DNA of 64,000 nt, taken from contig NZ_BCWY01000057.1 of assembly GCF_001894825.1 (NCBI RefSeq), positions 1-64,000 on the forward strand, given 5' to 3'. Below the pieces are notes generated by a model. The model saw only the letters and a program-made list of their open reading frames with translations. It was not told the origin of the DNA and searched no databases. Position numbers and translations under genes: made by a program. Positions 1-8,166 of this stretch are shown here, in pieces; positions within the stretch are counted from its first letter, which is position 1; each line of letters begins with the position of its first letter. The DNA is from Rhodococcus jostii NBRC 16295 (lineage in GTDB: Bacteria > Actinomycetota > Actinomycetes > Mycobacteriales > Mycobacteriaceae).

Positions 1-1
1 G

Positions 2-1120
2 GAGACGTGCGACCCCGACGGCGTCCGCGGCGCGTGGCGCGGGCTCGGCGACGGCGCCACCGTCGTCCTCGGCGGGAAGCGCCCGGTGGTCGTACGAGAA
101 CGGGACGTGGTGTTCGCACCACTCACCCGGATGCCGTTGCACACCAACGCACTGCGCCTACGAGCCTTCGACGGTGCCCGCTCCGCCGTCGCCGACCGGG
201 TGTTCTACTCGGTCGGCGGCGGGTTCGTCGTCCCGGAGGACGCCGAGCCGCCCGTCGTCGACAACCGGCCGGCCGTGCCGTTCCCGTTCACGACCGCGGG
301 TGAGTTGCTGAAGATCTGCGACACCACCGGGATGAGCATCGCCGACGTCGCGGAAGCGAACGAGGCCGCGCTGATCGGCGCCGACCGGATCACGGAGTCG
401 GTGGACCGCATCTGGTCGGCCATGGTGTCGTGCATCGAGGCCGGCGTCTCCACCGAGGGCCGGCTGCCGGGCGGGCTGGACGTCGCACGGCGGGCCCCCG
501 GTCTGTTCCGGCGACTCGGGTCTGCAGGCCACGACGCGATCGACCGGCTGCAGACGTACGCGATGGCCGTCAACGAGGAGAACGCCGCAGGTGGACGCGT
601 CGTCACGGCACCGACCAACGGGGCAGCCGGGATCGTCCCGGCGATCGGAAGGTACTACGAGCAGTTCCTCGCCGACGGCAGGGCGGACATGCGCGCGTTC
701 CTGCTCACCGCCACCGCGATCGGATCGCTGGTCAAGGCGAACGCCTCCATCTCGGGTGCGGAGGCGGGCTGTCAGGGCGAGGTCGGATCGGCGTGCGCCA
801 TGGCGGCCGGGGCCCTGTGCGCGGTGCTCGGCGGACGGCCGGCCCAGGTGGAGTACGCCGCCGAGATCGCGATGGAACACCACCTCGGGCTGACCTGCGA
901 CCCGGTCGGCGGGCTCGTACAGATTCCCTGCATCGAGCGCAACGGGATCGCGGCGGTGACGGCGCTGAGCGCGGCCCGGATGGCGCTGGGCGGCGACGGC
1001 ACCCATGTCGTCTCCCTCGACACCGTCATCGAGACGATGCGGCAGACGGGCCTCGACATGTCCGACAAGTACAAGGAGACGTCGACCGGAGGTCTCGCCC
1101 TCAACGTCGTGATCTGCTGA
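2..1120 (+). CDS. sdaA: L-serine dehydratase (iron-sulfur type), 5' truncated by window edge
   Basis: Converts L-serine to pyruvate and ammonia using an oxygen-labile [4Fe-4S] cluster. The reading frame is open from the first bases of the window, so the N-terminus lies outside; 372 codons are visible against about 455 for the family. The fragment starts inside the beta domain (ETCDPD, then RMPLHTNALRLRAF, as in SdaA proteins). The alpha domain carries the family cysteines in GCQGEVGSAC, GLTCDPVGG and IPCIERN, plus TAPTNGAAGIVPA. It ends TGA 42 bases before the next gene on the same strand. Family assignment is secure; the start is not visible. Confidence 0.93.
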   Translation, partial: ETCDPDGVRGAWRGLGDGATVVLGGKRPVVVRERDVVFAPLTRMPLHTNALRLRAFDGARSAVADRVFYSVGGGFVVPEDAEPPVVDNRPAVPFPFTTAGELLKICDTTGMSIADVAEANEAALIGADRITESVDRIWSAMVSCIEAGVSTEGRLPGGLDVARRAPGLFRRLGSAGHDAIDRLQTYAMAVNEENAAGGRVVTAPTNGAAGIVPAIGRYYEQFLADGRADMRAFLLTATAIGSLVKANASISGAEAGCQGEVGSACAMAAGALCAVLGGRPAQVEYAAEIAMEHHLGLTCDPVGGLVQIPCIERNGIAAVTALSAARMALGGDGTHVVSLDTVIETMRQTGLDMSDKYKETSTGGLALNVVIC

Positions 1121-1162
1121 AACCCCCGCCTCGGAGGCAGGACCTGCGCCTAGACTCCGTAC

Positions 1163-1558
1163 ATGGAGCGCAGCGCGAAAGCTGCCCGCGAGCAGCGCAC
1201 GGATCAGCGTTCGGGGTTCGACCGGTTCGTTGCGCAGATCGAGGTGAAGGTAAGCCAGGCGCCGTTCTTCGGTGTGTGCGCCGGCGTCGTCGTCTTGTGG
1301 GTGGTCAGCATTCCCCTGTGGAAGGACCTCCACGAATGGCAGATCGCCATCCACACCGCGGGCGCGGTGTTCACCCTGCTCCTCGTCGTGTTGCTCGAGA
1401 ACGCCAACCGTCGTGCCACCGAGGCGCTGCAGGAGAAGCTGAACGTGATCGCCGAGGCGCTCGCTGCCCTGCTCGAATCCTCCGCCCGCGAGGACCCCGA
1501 CCTGCGTGAGGCGGAGAAGAAGCTGCGTGAGGCGGTGGGTCTCGAGGAACGGCACTGA
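1163..1558 (+). CDS. Low-affinity iron permease family small membrane protein
   Basis: A 131-residue protein with two predicted membrane segments (about residues 36-53 and 60-79) and a charged, helical C-terminal tail. The pattern WQIAIHTAGAV then LLENANRRATEALQEKL matches the low-affinity iron permease family (PF04120), whose transport role in bacteria is poorly established. The start is the ATG at 1163. It is probably expressed with neighbours on the plus strand, but the gap to gabD2 holds its own inverted repeat. The function as a transporter is inferred from the family name only. Confidence 0.75.
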   Translation: MERSAKAAREQRTDQRSGFDRFVAQIEVKVSQAPFFGVCAGVVVLWVVSIPLWKDLHEWQIAIHTAGAVFTLLLVVLLENANRRATEALQEKLNVIAEALAALLESSAREDPDLREAEKKLREAVGLEERH

Positions 1559-1614
1559 CACCGGCCCCTGTGACACAGCCCACCGAACAGGTAAGTTATG
1601 TGTAACCGCAAAAA

Positions 1615-1628
1615 CTACTAACCAGTAG
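1615..1628. promoter_or_regulatory. Inverted repeat CTACT-N4-AGTAG overlapping the gabD2 ribosome binding site
   Basis: CTACTAACCAGTAG is a perfect 5-bp inverted repeat with a 4-base spacer. Its right arm runs into the AGGGG ribosome-binding sequence of the dehydrogenase gene starting at 1638. Position suggests an operator that could block both transcription and translation initiation. No regulator gene for it is visible nearby. Confidence 0.45.
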
Positions 1629-1637
1629 GGGTACGAC

Positions 1638-3191
1638 ATGCCTGTTCCGACCGCCGCCACGTTCGCGCGGCTCGCCGATCTCATCGCCATCCCGGATGCG
1701 GCGGATCGCCCGACGCGCTCCGTCGTCGAGGCGTTCACGGGCAAGGAACTGGCCACCGTCCCGGTCGGCACGGCTCAGGACGCCAAGGACGCGATCGCGC
1801 GTGCCCGGGTGGCGCAGAAGGAATGGGCCACGCGTCCCGTCGCCGAACGCGCCGCGATCTTCCACCGCTACCGCGACCTGGTGCTCGAGAACCGGGACGC
1901 CCTGATGGACATGGCCCAGGCCGAGACGGGCAAGTCCCGCGCCGCCGCGCAGGAGGAGGTCCTCGACATCTCGATGACCGCCCGCCACTACGCGCGCGTC
2001 GCCCCCAAACTGCTGCGTCCGCGCCGCATCTCCGGCATGCTCCCCGGCCTCACCAAGACGGTGGTGCGGTACCAGCCGAAGGGCGTCGTCGGCGTCATCT
2101 CGCCGTGGAACTACCCCATGACCCTCGCGGTGTCGGACGCCGTCGCCGCGCTCCTCGCCGGCAACGCCGTCGTCCTCAAGCCTGACAGCCAGACGCCGTA
2201 CTGCGCCCTGGCCTGCGTCGACCTGCTGTACCAGGCGGGGCTGCCGCGCGACCTGTTCGCCGTCGTCCCCGGACCGGGGTCGGTGGTCGGCACCGCTCTC
2301 GTCGAGAACACCGAGTACCTGATGTTCACCGGGTCGTCCGCCACCGGTCAGCTCCTCGCGGAGCAGGCAGGCCGCCGCCTCATCGGCTTCTCCGCGGAAC
2401 TCGGCGGCAAGAACCCGATGATCGTCACCGCCGGCGCCAACCTGCGTGAGGTCACCGACGCCGCCGTCCGCGCCTGCTACTCCAACTCCGGGCAGCTGTG
2501 CATCTCGATCGAGCGGATCTACGTCGAGGAATCCATCGCCCCCGAGTTCACCCGGATGTTCGGGGACCGCGTCCGCAACATGAAGCTCGGCGCCGGTTAC
2601 GACTTCGGCATCGAAATGGGCAGCCTCGTCTCCGAGGCGCAGGTGAAGGCCGTGTCCAGCCACGTCGACGACGCCGTCGTCAAGGGCGCCACCGTGGTCG
2701 CCGGCGGCAAGGCTCGCCCCGACCTCGGCCCCCTGTTCTTCGAGCCGACCGTCCTGACCGGTGTTCCCGAGGACGCCGAGTGCTACCGCGACGAGACGTT
2801 CGGACCGCTGGTCTCGATCTACCCCGTCGCCGACGTGGACGAGGCGATCGACCGCGCCAACGACACCGAGTACGGCCTCAACGCCAGCGTGTGGGCCGGA
2901 ACCAAGGCGGAGGGCGAGGCCATCGCCGCGCGGATCCATGCCGGCACCGTCAACGTCGACGAGGGGTACGCCCCGGCATGGGGCAGCACCGGGGCTCCGA
3001 TGGGCGGCATGGGAGTGTCCGGCGTCGGGCGCCGCCACGGCGACGACGGACTCCTCAAGTACACAGAACCGCAGACCATCGCCACCACCCGCATCCTCAA
3101 CCTCGGCGGTCCGCGCGGACTGTCGCCGAAGGTGTGGGCCAAGATCATGCCGCCTTTCGTGAAGGCGCTGCAGTGGATCCCGGGCCGGTAG
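1638..3191 (+). CDS. gabD2: Succinate-semialdehyde dehydrogenase, GabD2 type
   Basis: A 517-residue NAD(P)-dependent aldehyde dehydrogenase that oxidises succinate semialdehyde to succinate, linking GABA or 2-oxoglutarate shunts to the TCA cycle. Visible are the oxyanion Asn in SPWNYP (N157), the FTGSSATGQ nucleotide loop (230-238), the general-base Glu in ELGGKNP (E254) and the catalytic Cys in NSGQLCIS (C288). The N-terminal 40 residues and overall length match actinobacterial GabD2 rather than GabD1. The ATG at 1638 has AGGGG seven bases upstream. Substrate is inferred from family; a broader semialdehyde range is possible. Confidence 0.85.
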   Translation: MPVPTAATFARLADLIAIPDAADRPTRSVVEAFTGKELATVPVGTAQDAKDAIARARVAQKEWATRPVAERAAIFHRYRDLVLENRDALMDMAQAETGKSRAAAQEEVLDISMTARHYARVAPKLLRPRRISGMLPGLTKTVVRYQPKGVVGVISPWNYPMTLAVSDAVAALLAGNAVVLKPDSQTPYCALACVDLLYQAGLPRDLFAVVPGPGSVVGTALVENTEYLMFTGSSATGQLLAEQAGRRLIGFSAELGGKNPMIVTAGANLREVTDAAVRACYSNSGQLCISIERIYVEESIAPEFTRMFGDRVRNMKLGAGYDFGIEMGSLVSEAQVKAVSSHVDDAVVKGATVVAGGKARPDLGPLFFEPTVLTGVPEDAECYRDETFGPLVSIYPVADVDEAIDRANDTEYGLNASVWAGTKAEGEAIAARIHAGTVNVDEGYAPAWGSTGAPMGGMGVSGVGRRHGDDGLLKYTEPQTIATTRILNLGGPRGLSPKVWAKIMPPFVKALQWIPGR

Positions 3192-3193
3192 CC

Positions 3194-3637
3194 GTGGACA
3201 GTGCGAGCATCCTGATCGACGTCCCGCCCGCGACGGTGTGGGACGTGGTCACCGACGTGGAGGGCATGGGCCGGTTCAGCCCCGAGAACACCGGGGCCCG
3301 GTGGAAGTCCGGAACCCCGGCGACGGTGGGCGCGCGGTTCATCGGCGCCAACCGGCACGGGCCGGTGCGCTGGAAGACCCACTGCACCGTCGTCGACGTG
3401 ATTCCGGGCCGGAAGTTCTCGTTCGAGGCGGACGAGCCGAAGGCGCGCTGGACGTATCATCTCGAGTCCTCCGGCTCCGGCACCCTCGTCACCGAGACCC
3501 GGGAGATCTACGCGATACCCGTCTGGTGGGTGCGGCTCGTGCAGAAGTCGAAGGTGCTGGGCAGCAACCGGGACGAGCTCATGCAGAATGGGATGCGGCA
3601 CACCCTCGAACGCATGAAAGTGGCCCTCGAGGGCTGA
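3194..3637 (+). CDS. SRPBCC (polyketide cyclase/dehydrase-like) family protein
   Basis: A 147-residue helix-grip-fold protein. The start chosen is GTG 3194, two bases after the gabD2 stop, because the family pattern begins at once (SASILIDVPPATVWDVVTDVEGMGRF). It continues with RWKTHCTVVDVIPGRKFSFE and an amphipathic C-terminal helix. The family binds hydrophobic ligands in a deep pocket; the ligand here cannot be told. The tight spacing implies co-translation with gabD2. An open frame extends far upstream but is only the out-of-phase shadow of gabD2. Confidence 0.82.
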   Translation: MDSASILIDVPPATVWDVVTDVEGMGRFSPENTGARWKSGTPATVGARFIGANRHGPVRWKTHCTVVDVIPGRKFSFEADEPKARWTYHLESSGSGTLVTETREIYAIPVWWVRLVQKSKVLGSNRDELMQNGMRHTLERMKVALEG

Positions 3638-3641
3638 CTTT

Positions 3642-3675
3642 CACCCCTAGGGTGCTGATTCGTCACCCTAGGGTG
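3642..3675. promoter_or_regulatory. Two CACCCTAGGGTG palindromes 22 bp apart
   Basis: CACCCCTAGGGTG (3642-3654) and CACCCTAGGGTG (3664-3675) are copies of one palindrome with starts 22 bases apart, two DNA turns, so both face the same side. They lie 64-97 bases before the hydrolase start. TGACTT (3635-3640) just upstream could be a -35 element, so a MerR-like arrangement with the operator inside the promoter spacer is possible. The regulator is not encoded next to it. Confidence 0.55.
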
Positions 3676-3738
3676 GCTGGCACCGCTGCGCAGTGGGCAC
3701 CAGACTGGACGTGCCCACACCTCTCGGAGGCGCCCCCC

Positions 3739-4686
3739 ATGAATCCTCGGCCGACACCCGTCGAAGCTGATCGGTCGTGCCCTGACGTCCGCCGCGAGGA
3801 CGTGTGGTTCTCCTCGCGGGGACAGCGCTGCGCGGCCTGGTTGTACCGGCGCCGTTCCGACACTCCCACGCCGACAGCGTGTGTGGTGCTCGCCCACGGC
3901 TGGAGCGGGGTGCGCGAACAGAGGCTCGACGCGTTCGCGGAACGGTTCGCCGCCGCGGGAATCGCGGCGCTGGTGTTCGACTACCGCCACTTCGGTGCCA
4001 GTGAGGGAGAGCCCCGGCAGCTGCTCGACATCGACCGTCAGCTCGACGACTGGCAGAGCGCGATCGCGTACATCCGGAGCCGCCCGGATCTCGACCCCAG
4101 CCGGGTCGCGCTCTGGGGAACGTCGCTGTCCGGCGGGCTCGTCCTGACGGCGGCCGCGCGGGATCGGCGGGTGGCGGCGGTCGTGTCGCAGGTTCCGTAC
4201 GTCGACGGTCTGACGAACCTTCCGCGGCTCGGAACGGCGGGCCTCGGCCGCATGGCGGTCGCGTACCTGCGGGACCGTTACGCCCAATTGCGCCACCGTC
4301 CGCCGTACATGTTCCCCGTCGTCGGGCCGCCCGGATCGTTCGCGGCTATGACCACGCCCGACGCGGAGACCGGATATCACGCGATGGATCCGCCCGGATC
4401 GACGTGGCGGAACGAAACCCCCGGACGGGTGGCGTTGCAGGCGGCGCTGTACCGGCCGACGAGGGAGGTCGCGAAGATCGCGTGCCCGGTGTTCTACGCC
4501 ATCGCCGACCACGACGTGGTCACCTTCACCCGCAGTGCGCAGAAGGCCGCGGCGAAGACCCCCGACGCCGAGGTGCGCCTGTATCCGGGCGGCCACTTCG
4601 ACCCCTACTTCGATGCGCTCTTCGAGCGGGTGGTCGCGGACGAGACCGACTTCCTCGTCCGCCACCTCGGTCCACCGGTGCGTTAA
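3739..4686 (+). CDS. Alpha/beta hydrolase (dienelactone hydrolase / X-Pro peptidase-like fold)
   Basis: A 315-residue serine hydrolase. The nucleophile elbow is GTSLSGG (S129). The likely acid is D257 in YAIADHD and the base H286 in GGHFDPY. The oxyanion region is VLAHGWSGVREQ. The start is ATG 3739, preceded by CTCGGAGG at a good distance; the frame is open upstream but lacks a better start. The substrate is unknown: relatives annotated as dienelactone hydrolases, acetylxylan esterases or thioesterases share this layout. It ends four bases inside the convergent acyl-CoA ligase gene. The palindrome pair upstream suggests single-gene regulated expression. Confidence 0.82.
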   Translation: MNPRPTPVEADRSCPDVRREDVWFSSRGQRCAAWLYRRRSDTPTPTACVVLAHGWSGVREQRLDAFAERFAAAGIAALVFDYRHFGASEGEPRQLLDIDRQLDDWQSAIAYIRSRPDLDPSRVALWGTSLSGGLVLTAAARDRRVAAVVSQVPYVDGLTNLPRLGTAGLGRMAVAYLRDRYAQLRHRPPYMFPVVGPPGSFAAMTTPDAETGYHAMDPPGSTWRNETPGRVALQAALYRPTREVAKIACPVFYAIADHDVVTFTRSAQKAAAKTPDAEVRLYPGGHFDPYFDALFERVVADETDFLVRHLGPPVR

Positions 4687-6242
4687 CCGCTCACCGTGCC
4701 GAACTGTTCGCGCAGAACGCCTTTGACCACCTTGCCGCTGGCGTTGCGGGGCAGCTGCGGCAGAATCTCGACGAACTTGGGCCGCTTGTAGCGGGCGACC
4801 CGGCCGTCGAGCCACTCCGCGAGCGCCTCCACCTCGAGCGCGGTGCCGGCCCGCGGGACGACGATCGCGACGGGAACCTCGCCCCAGCGTTCGTCGGGCC
4901 GTCCGATCACGGCGACGTCGAGGATGTCCGGATGGGCCGCAAGGGCATTCTCGACCTCGGCGCAGTAGATGTTCTCCCCGCCGGAGATGATCATGTCCTT
5001 CTTGCGATCCACCACGTACACGAATCCTTCGGGGTCGACCCGCACGAGATCGCCGGAGTGGAACCAGCCGCCCTCGAACGCGTCCGCGGTCGCATCCGGG
5101 TTCCGCCAGTACCCCTCCATGAGTCCGGGACCGCGGTAGACGATCTCACCGATCTCGCCCTGCGCCACGTCGTTCATCACCTCGTCGACCACGCGCATCG
5201 CGACGGTGTCGATGGGCTTTCCGACCGAGCCGATCTTGCGGACGGCGTCCTTGCCGTCGAGGACGCACGTCACGGGCGACATCTCGGTCTGGCCGAAGAA
5301 CGCGACGATCGCGGCGTCGGGGAAGGCGGCGTACAGGCGGTCGAGCAGGGTCGGGGTGGCCGGTGCGGCTCCCCAGCCCAGTACCCGCAGCGCGAGGTCC
5401 CGGCCGCCCCCGCCGATGCCGTCGAGGATGGCCTGCCACTGCGTGGGCACCATGAACACACTGGTCACCCGCTCCCGCTCGAGTGTGTCGAGCACGTCAG
5501 TCGCGTCGAACGCTCCCGTCGGGTGGATGACGACGGTGGCGCCGATCAGCAGGAACGGCCCGACACTGCCGAGGGCGGCGATGTGGAACAGCGGCGACGA
5601 GACGAGGTTGACCTCGGACTCGGTGTCGAACAGTCGCCATCCGCGAATGAGGGTCAGCGCCTGCGCCTGCAGGTTGAGGTGCGACAGCACCGCGCCCTTG
5701 GGGCGTCCGGTGGTGCCGGACGTGTACATGATGGCGGCGGGGGAGTCTTCCGGCACGTCCGCAATCGGAAGGTCGGGATCGGCGGCCCGCAACAGCGTTT
5801 CGAGCGAGACTTCGTCTCCGGCATCGCCGACCACCAGTACCGGGACCGCGCCGTCGACCTCGGCGGTGAGGTCGACGAGCGAATCCTCGACGACCACGAC
5901 GGTGGCGTCGCTGTCGGCGACGATGAACCGCACTTCGCCGGGGCTGAGCCGGAAGTTGACCGGAACGGCGATCGCGCCGAGGCGAGTGGCGGCCACCATC
6001 ACCTCGAGGAACTCGGGGCGGTTGGTCAGCAGCAGCACGACCCGGTCGCCGGCGCCGACACCGCGGGCGGCGAGGACCGCGGCGGTCCGAGCGCTGCGGT
6101 CCTCGAGTTCACGCCAGGTGGTGGAGGCGCCGCGGAAACGCAGCGCCACGGCATCGGGTTTGGCGAAGGCATGCCGGGCAACATGATTGGCCCAGTGGGT
6201 GCGCCGGGACGCGAAGGGCTGGGCAGACGACGCCGCGGTCAT
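4683..6242 (-). CDS. AMP-forming acyl-CoA synthetase (FadD family)
   Basis: A 519-residue ligase that activates a carboxylic acid through an acyl-adenylate to its CoA thioester. Motifs in order: P-loop YTSGTTGRPKG (173-183), the FFGQTEMS region, GWFHSGD, VDRKKDMIISGGENIY hinge, and C-terminal NASGKVVKG with the catalytic lysine. It is the last gene of a minus-strand run 8018-4683 (quinone oxidoreductase, crotonase, ligase), the crotonase stop being 10 bases before its start. Chain length cannot be read from sequence; the neighbours make a short, branched or cyclic acid as likely as a fatty acid. Confidence 0.88.
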   Translation of the reverse strand: MTAASSAQPFASRRTHWANHVARHAFAKPDAVALRFRGASTTWRELEDRSARTAAVLAARGVGAGDRVVLLLTNRPEFLEVMVAATRLGAIAVPVNFRLSPGEVRFIVADSDATVVVVEDSLVDLTAEVDGAVPVLVVGDAGDEVSLETLLRAADPDLPIADVPEDSPAAIMYTSGTTGRPKGAVLSHLNLQAQALTLIRGWRLFDTESEVNLVSSPLFHIAALGSVGPFLLIGATVVIHPTGAFDATDVLDTLERERVTSVFMVPTQWQAILDGIGGGGRDLALRVLGWGAAPATPTLLDRLYAAFPDAAIVAFFGQTEMSPVTCVLDGKDAVRKIGSVGKPIDTVAMRVVDEVMNDVAQGEIGEIVYRGPGLMEGYWRNPDATADAFEGGWFHSGDLVRVDPEGFVYVVDRKKDMIISGGENIYCAEVENALAAHPDILDVAVIGRPDERWGEVPVAIVVPRAGTALEVEALAEWLDGRVARYKRPKFVEILPQLPRNASGKVVKGVLREQFGTVSG

Positions 6243-6252
6243 CGTGGCGTCC

Positions 6253-7035
6253 TCATCCCCGGCCGAACACTGCGGGACGCTTCTCCAGGAATGCCGCGAC
6301 GCCCTCCTTGTAGTCGTCGGCGGTGAGGAGTTCGAGCTGACCCGTGCGTTCGCGGTCGAACGCGTTGTCGAGTTCGGTGAGAGTGGCGTCGTTCACGGCG
6401 TCCTTGGTGAGGTGGAACGCCTCCGACGGTCCGTCGGCGAGACGTCGGGTCAGGGCGTCCACGGATGCGGCGAACTCGTTGTCGGGGAACACGTCGGCGA
6501 TCAACCCGGCGGCGAGAGCCTCACGTGCGGGCAGTCGTTCGGCCAGGAGCGCCAGCTTCAGCGCGCGGGCGCGACCGATCGACGCGGCGACGAGCGCGGT
6601 GGCGCCGCCGTCCGGCATCAAACCGACCTTCGTGAACGCGAGCAGGAAGTAGCTCGACTCGGTGGCGATCGTGAGGTCGCAGGCCAGGGCCAGGGAAACC
6701 CCGACACCGGCAGCGGGACCGTTGACCGCGCCGATCACGGGCCGCGGGAACGCACGGATCGCGGCGGCGGTGCGGTTCGCGGCGTCTATCGTCGCGGAGG
6801 ACGGCGGCCCGGACGTCTTCTTGCCACCCAGGTCCGCACCCGTGCAGAAGGCGCGACCCGTGCCGGTGAGGACGGCGACCCGGACCGCGGCGTCGCCCGC
6901 GTACTTGTCGAAACTGTCGGCGACGGCGTCGAGGGTTTCGGTGGTGACCGCGTTCATGCGCGTGGGACGGTTGAGCGTGACGCGCAGGACACCGTCGTCG
7001 ACGGTCGTGTCCACGCCGGGAATGTCGGAAGTCAT
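6253..7035 (-). CDS. Enoyl-CoA hydratase/isomerase family protein (isomerase-like active site)
   Basis: A 260-residue crotonase. The start is ATG at 7035, with AAGGA five bases upstream; the longer open frame has no family similarity. The CoA-binding RAFCTGADLGG is present. Neither hydratase glutamate is kept: the first position is Ser in GVGVSLALACD, and the second region reads AFTKVGLMPDGG. The Asp-containing PDGG segment is typical of PaaG-like isomerases, so double-bond isomerisation is more likely than hydration. It lies between a ligase and a quinone oxidoreductase in one minus-strand operon. Confidence 0.84.
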   Translation of the reverse strand: MTSDIPGVDTTVDDGVLRVTLNRPTRMNAVTTETLDAVADSFDKYAGDAAVRVAVLTGTGRAFCTGADLGGKKTSGPPSSATIDAANRTAAAIRAFPRPVIGAVNGPAAGVGVSLALACDLTIATESSYFLLAFTKVGLMPDGGATALVAASIGRARALKLALLAERLPAREALAAGLIADVFPDNEFAASVDALTRRLADGPSEAFHLTKDAVNDATLTELDNAFDRERTGQLELLTADDYKEGVAAFLEKRPAVFGRG

Positions 7036-7046
7036 GATGATCCTTG

Positions 7047-8018
7047 TCAGGAAGGGCGGACGGAGAGAGCGATCTTGCCAGTGGCGGAACGGGTTTCGAG
7101 TGTCCGCAGCGCGTCGCCGGCGTGTTCGAACGAGTAGGTGGTGGGCTCGGCGATGCGGAGTGCGCCGGATTCGAGGAGTGGTCGCAGGGTTGCCCATTGC
7201 CGGGCCGTGTAGCCGGGGTTGGTGCGCACGTACTCGCCCCAGCCGGCACCGAGAACCGAGATGTTACGCAGGAGAAGGCGATTGACCTTGACGGTGGGGA
7301 TCTCGCCGCCGGTGAAGCCGAGAACCACGAGCCGGCCGTTGGGGGTGAGGCTACGCAGGCTGTCGGTGAAGCGATCGCCGCCCACCGGGTCGAGGATGAT
7401 GTCGACTCCGCGGCCACCGGTGAGGTCGCTGACTCGCTCCTTCCACCCGTCCAGGAGGACGACGTGATCGGCGCGGTGCGCCTTCGCGATCTCGGCCTTG
7501 TCCTCGGTGCTGACGACGGCGATCGTCTCCAGTCCCAGCGCGGCCGCCACCTGCAGCGCGGCGACCCCGACACCGCCGGCGGCGCCGTGCACCAGCACGG
7601 TCTCGCCGGCGCGGTACCGGGCGCGTTCGTCGAGGGCGAAGTGCACGGTGAGGTAGTTCATGAGGAAACCGGCGCCGGCCTCGAGCGACACGGAGTCGGG
7701 GAGCGGGAATACGGAGTCGGCGTCCACCGCAACGGTCTGCTGCCATGCGCCCCCGGAGGCGAGGACGGCGACACGCTGCCCGGGCCGGATGCCACTGCCG
7801 GCGGGTGCGCTGCGCACCACTCCGGCGCCCTCGACGCCGAGCACGAACGGCAGTTCGCGGACGATCTGGTAGCTGCCGGTGGTCTGCAGAAGGTCGGGGA
7901 ACGACACTCCGGCGGCATGCAGGTCGACGACGACGAGGCCGGTGCCGTCGGGTTCGTCGATCTCGGCGAGCTGCACTCCGGCGGGGCCGGAAGCCGTGGT
8001 CAATTGCTGGGCATACAC
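7047..8018 (-). CDS. NADPH:quinone oxidoreductase (zinc-independent MDR family)
   Basis: A 323-residue medium-chain reductase. The Rossmann motif GAAGGVG lies at 145-151, preceded by NYLTVHFAL, both standard for quinone oxidoreductase/crotonyl-CoA-reductase-like MDRs, and the zinc-binding cysteines are absent. It is the first gene of the minus operon and is transcribed away from the crotonase at 8167 across a 148-base shared regulatory region. In this setting it may reduce an enoyl-CoA or a quinone; sequence alone does not decide. Confidence 0.82.
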   Translation of the reverse strand: MYAQQLTTASGPAGVQLAEIDEPDGTGLVVVDLHAAGVSFPDLLQTTGSYQIVRELPFVLGVEGAGVVRSAPAGSGIRPGQRVAVLASGGAWQQTVAVDADSVFPLPDSVSLEAGAGFLMNYLTVHFALDERARYRAGETVLVHGAAGGVGVAALQVAAALGLETIAVVSTEDKAEIAKAHRADHVVLLDGWKERVSDLTGGRGVDIILDPVGGDRFTDSLRSLTPNGRLVVLGFTGGEIPTVKVNRLLLRNISVLGAGWGEYVRTNPGYTARQWATLRPLLESGALRIAEPTTYSFEHAGDALRTLETRSATGKIALSVRPS

Positions 8019-8092
8019 GTGATGATCTCCTCCGTCGGTCCCTGAACATCCTTACCAGACGCAACTGAGCGTGCGCTAGATAATCTCAGCCA

Positions 8093-8139
8093 TTGACCGT
8101 GCCCGCGACGCCGTGGTACTAACTTTAACGAGCGATCAG
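8093..8139 (+). promoter_or_regulatory. Divergent promoter region with TetR-like operator
   Basis: TTGACC (8093-8098) and TACTAA (8117-8122) with an 18-base spacer are candidate -35/-10 elements for the plus-strand crotonase. TTAACGAGCGATCAG (8125-8139) follows directly and shares the AACGAKCG core with sites at 16251, 22794 and 22912. The region also serves the minus-strand oxidoreductase operon. Confidence 0.4.
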
Positions 8140-8166
8140 TAATCATGCCGAGGCGGAGGGTGAGAC

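Noticed and set aside
1596-3038. A 480-codon minus-strand frame opposite gabD2
   Set aside because: No recognisable domain, and it would run over the gabD2 promoter; shadow.
4404-6326. A 640-codon plus-strand frame covering the acyl-CoA ligase
   Set aside because: Antisense shadow of a ligase with all motifs intact.
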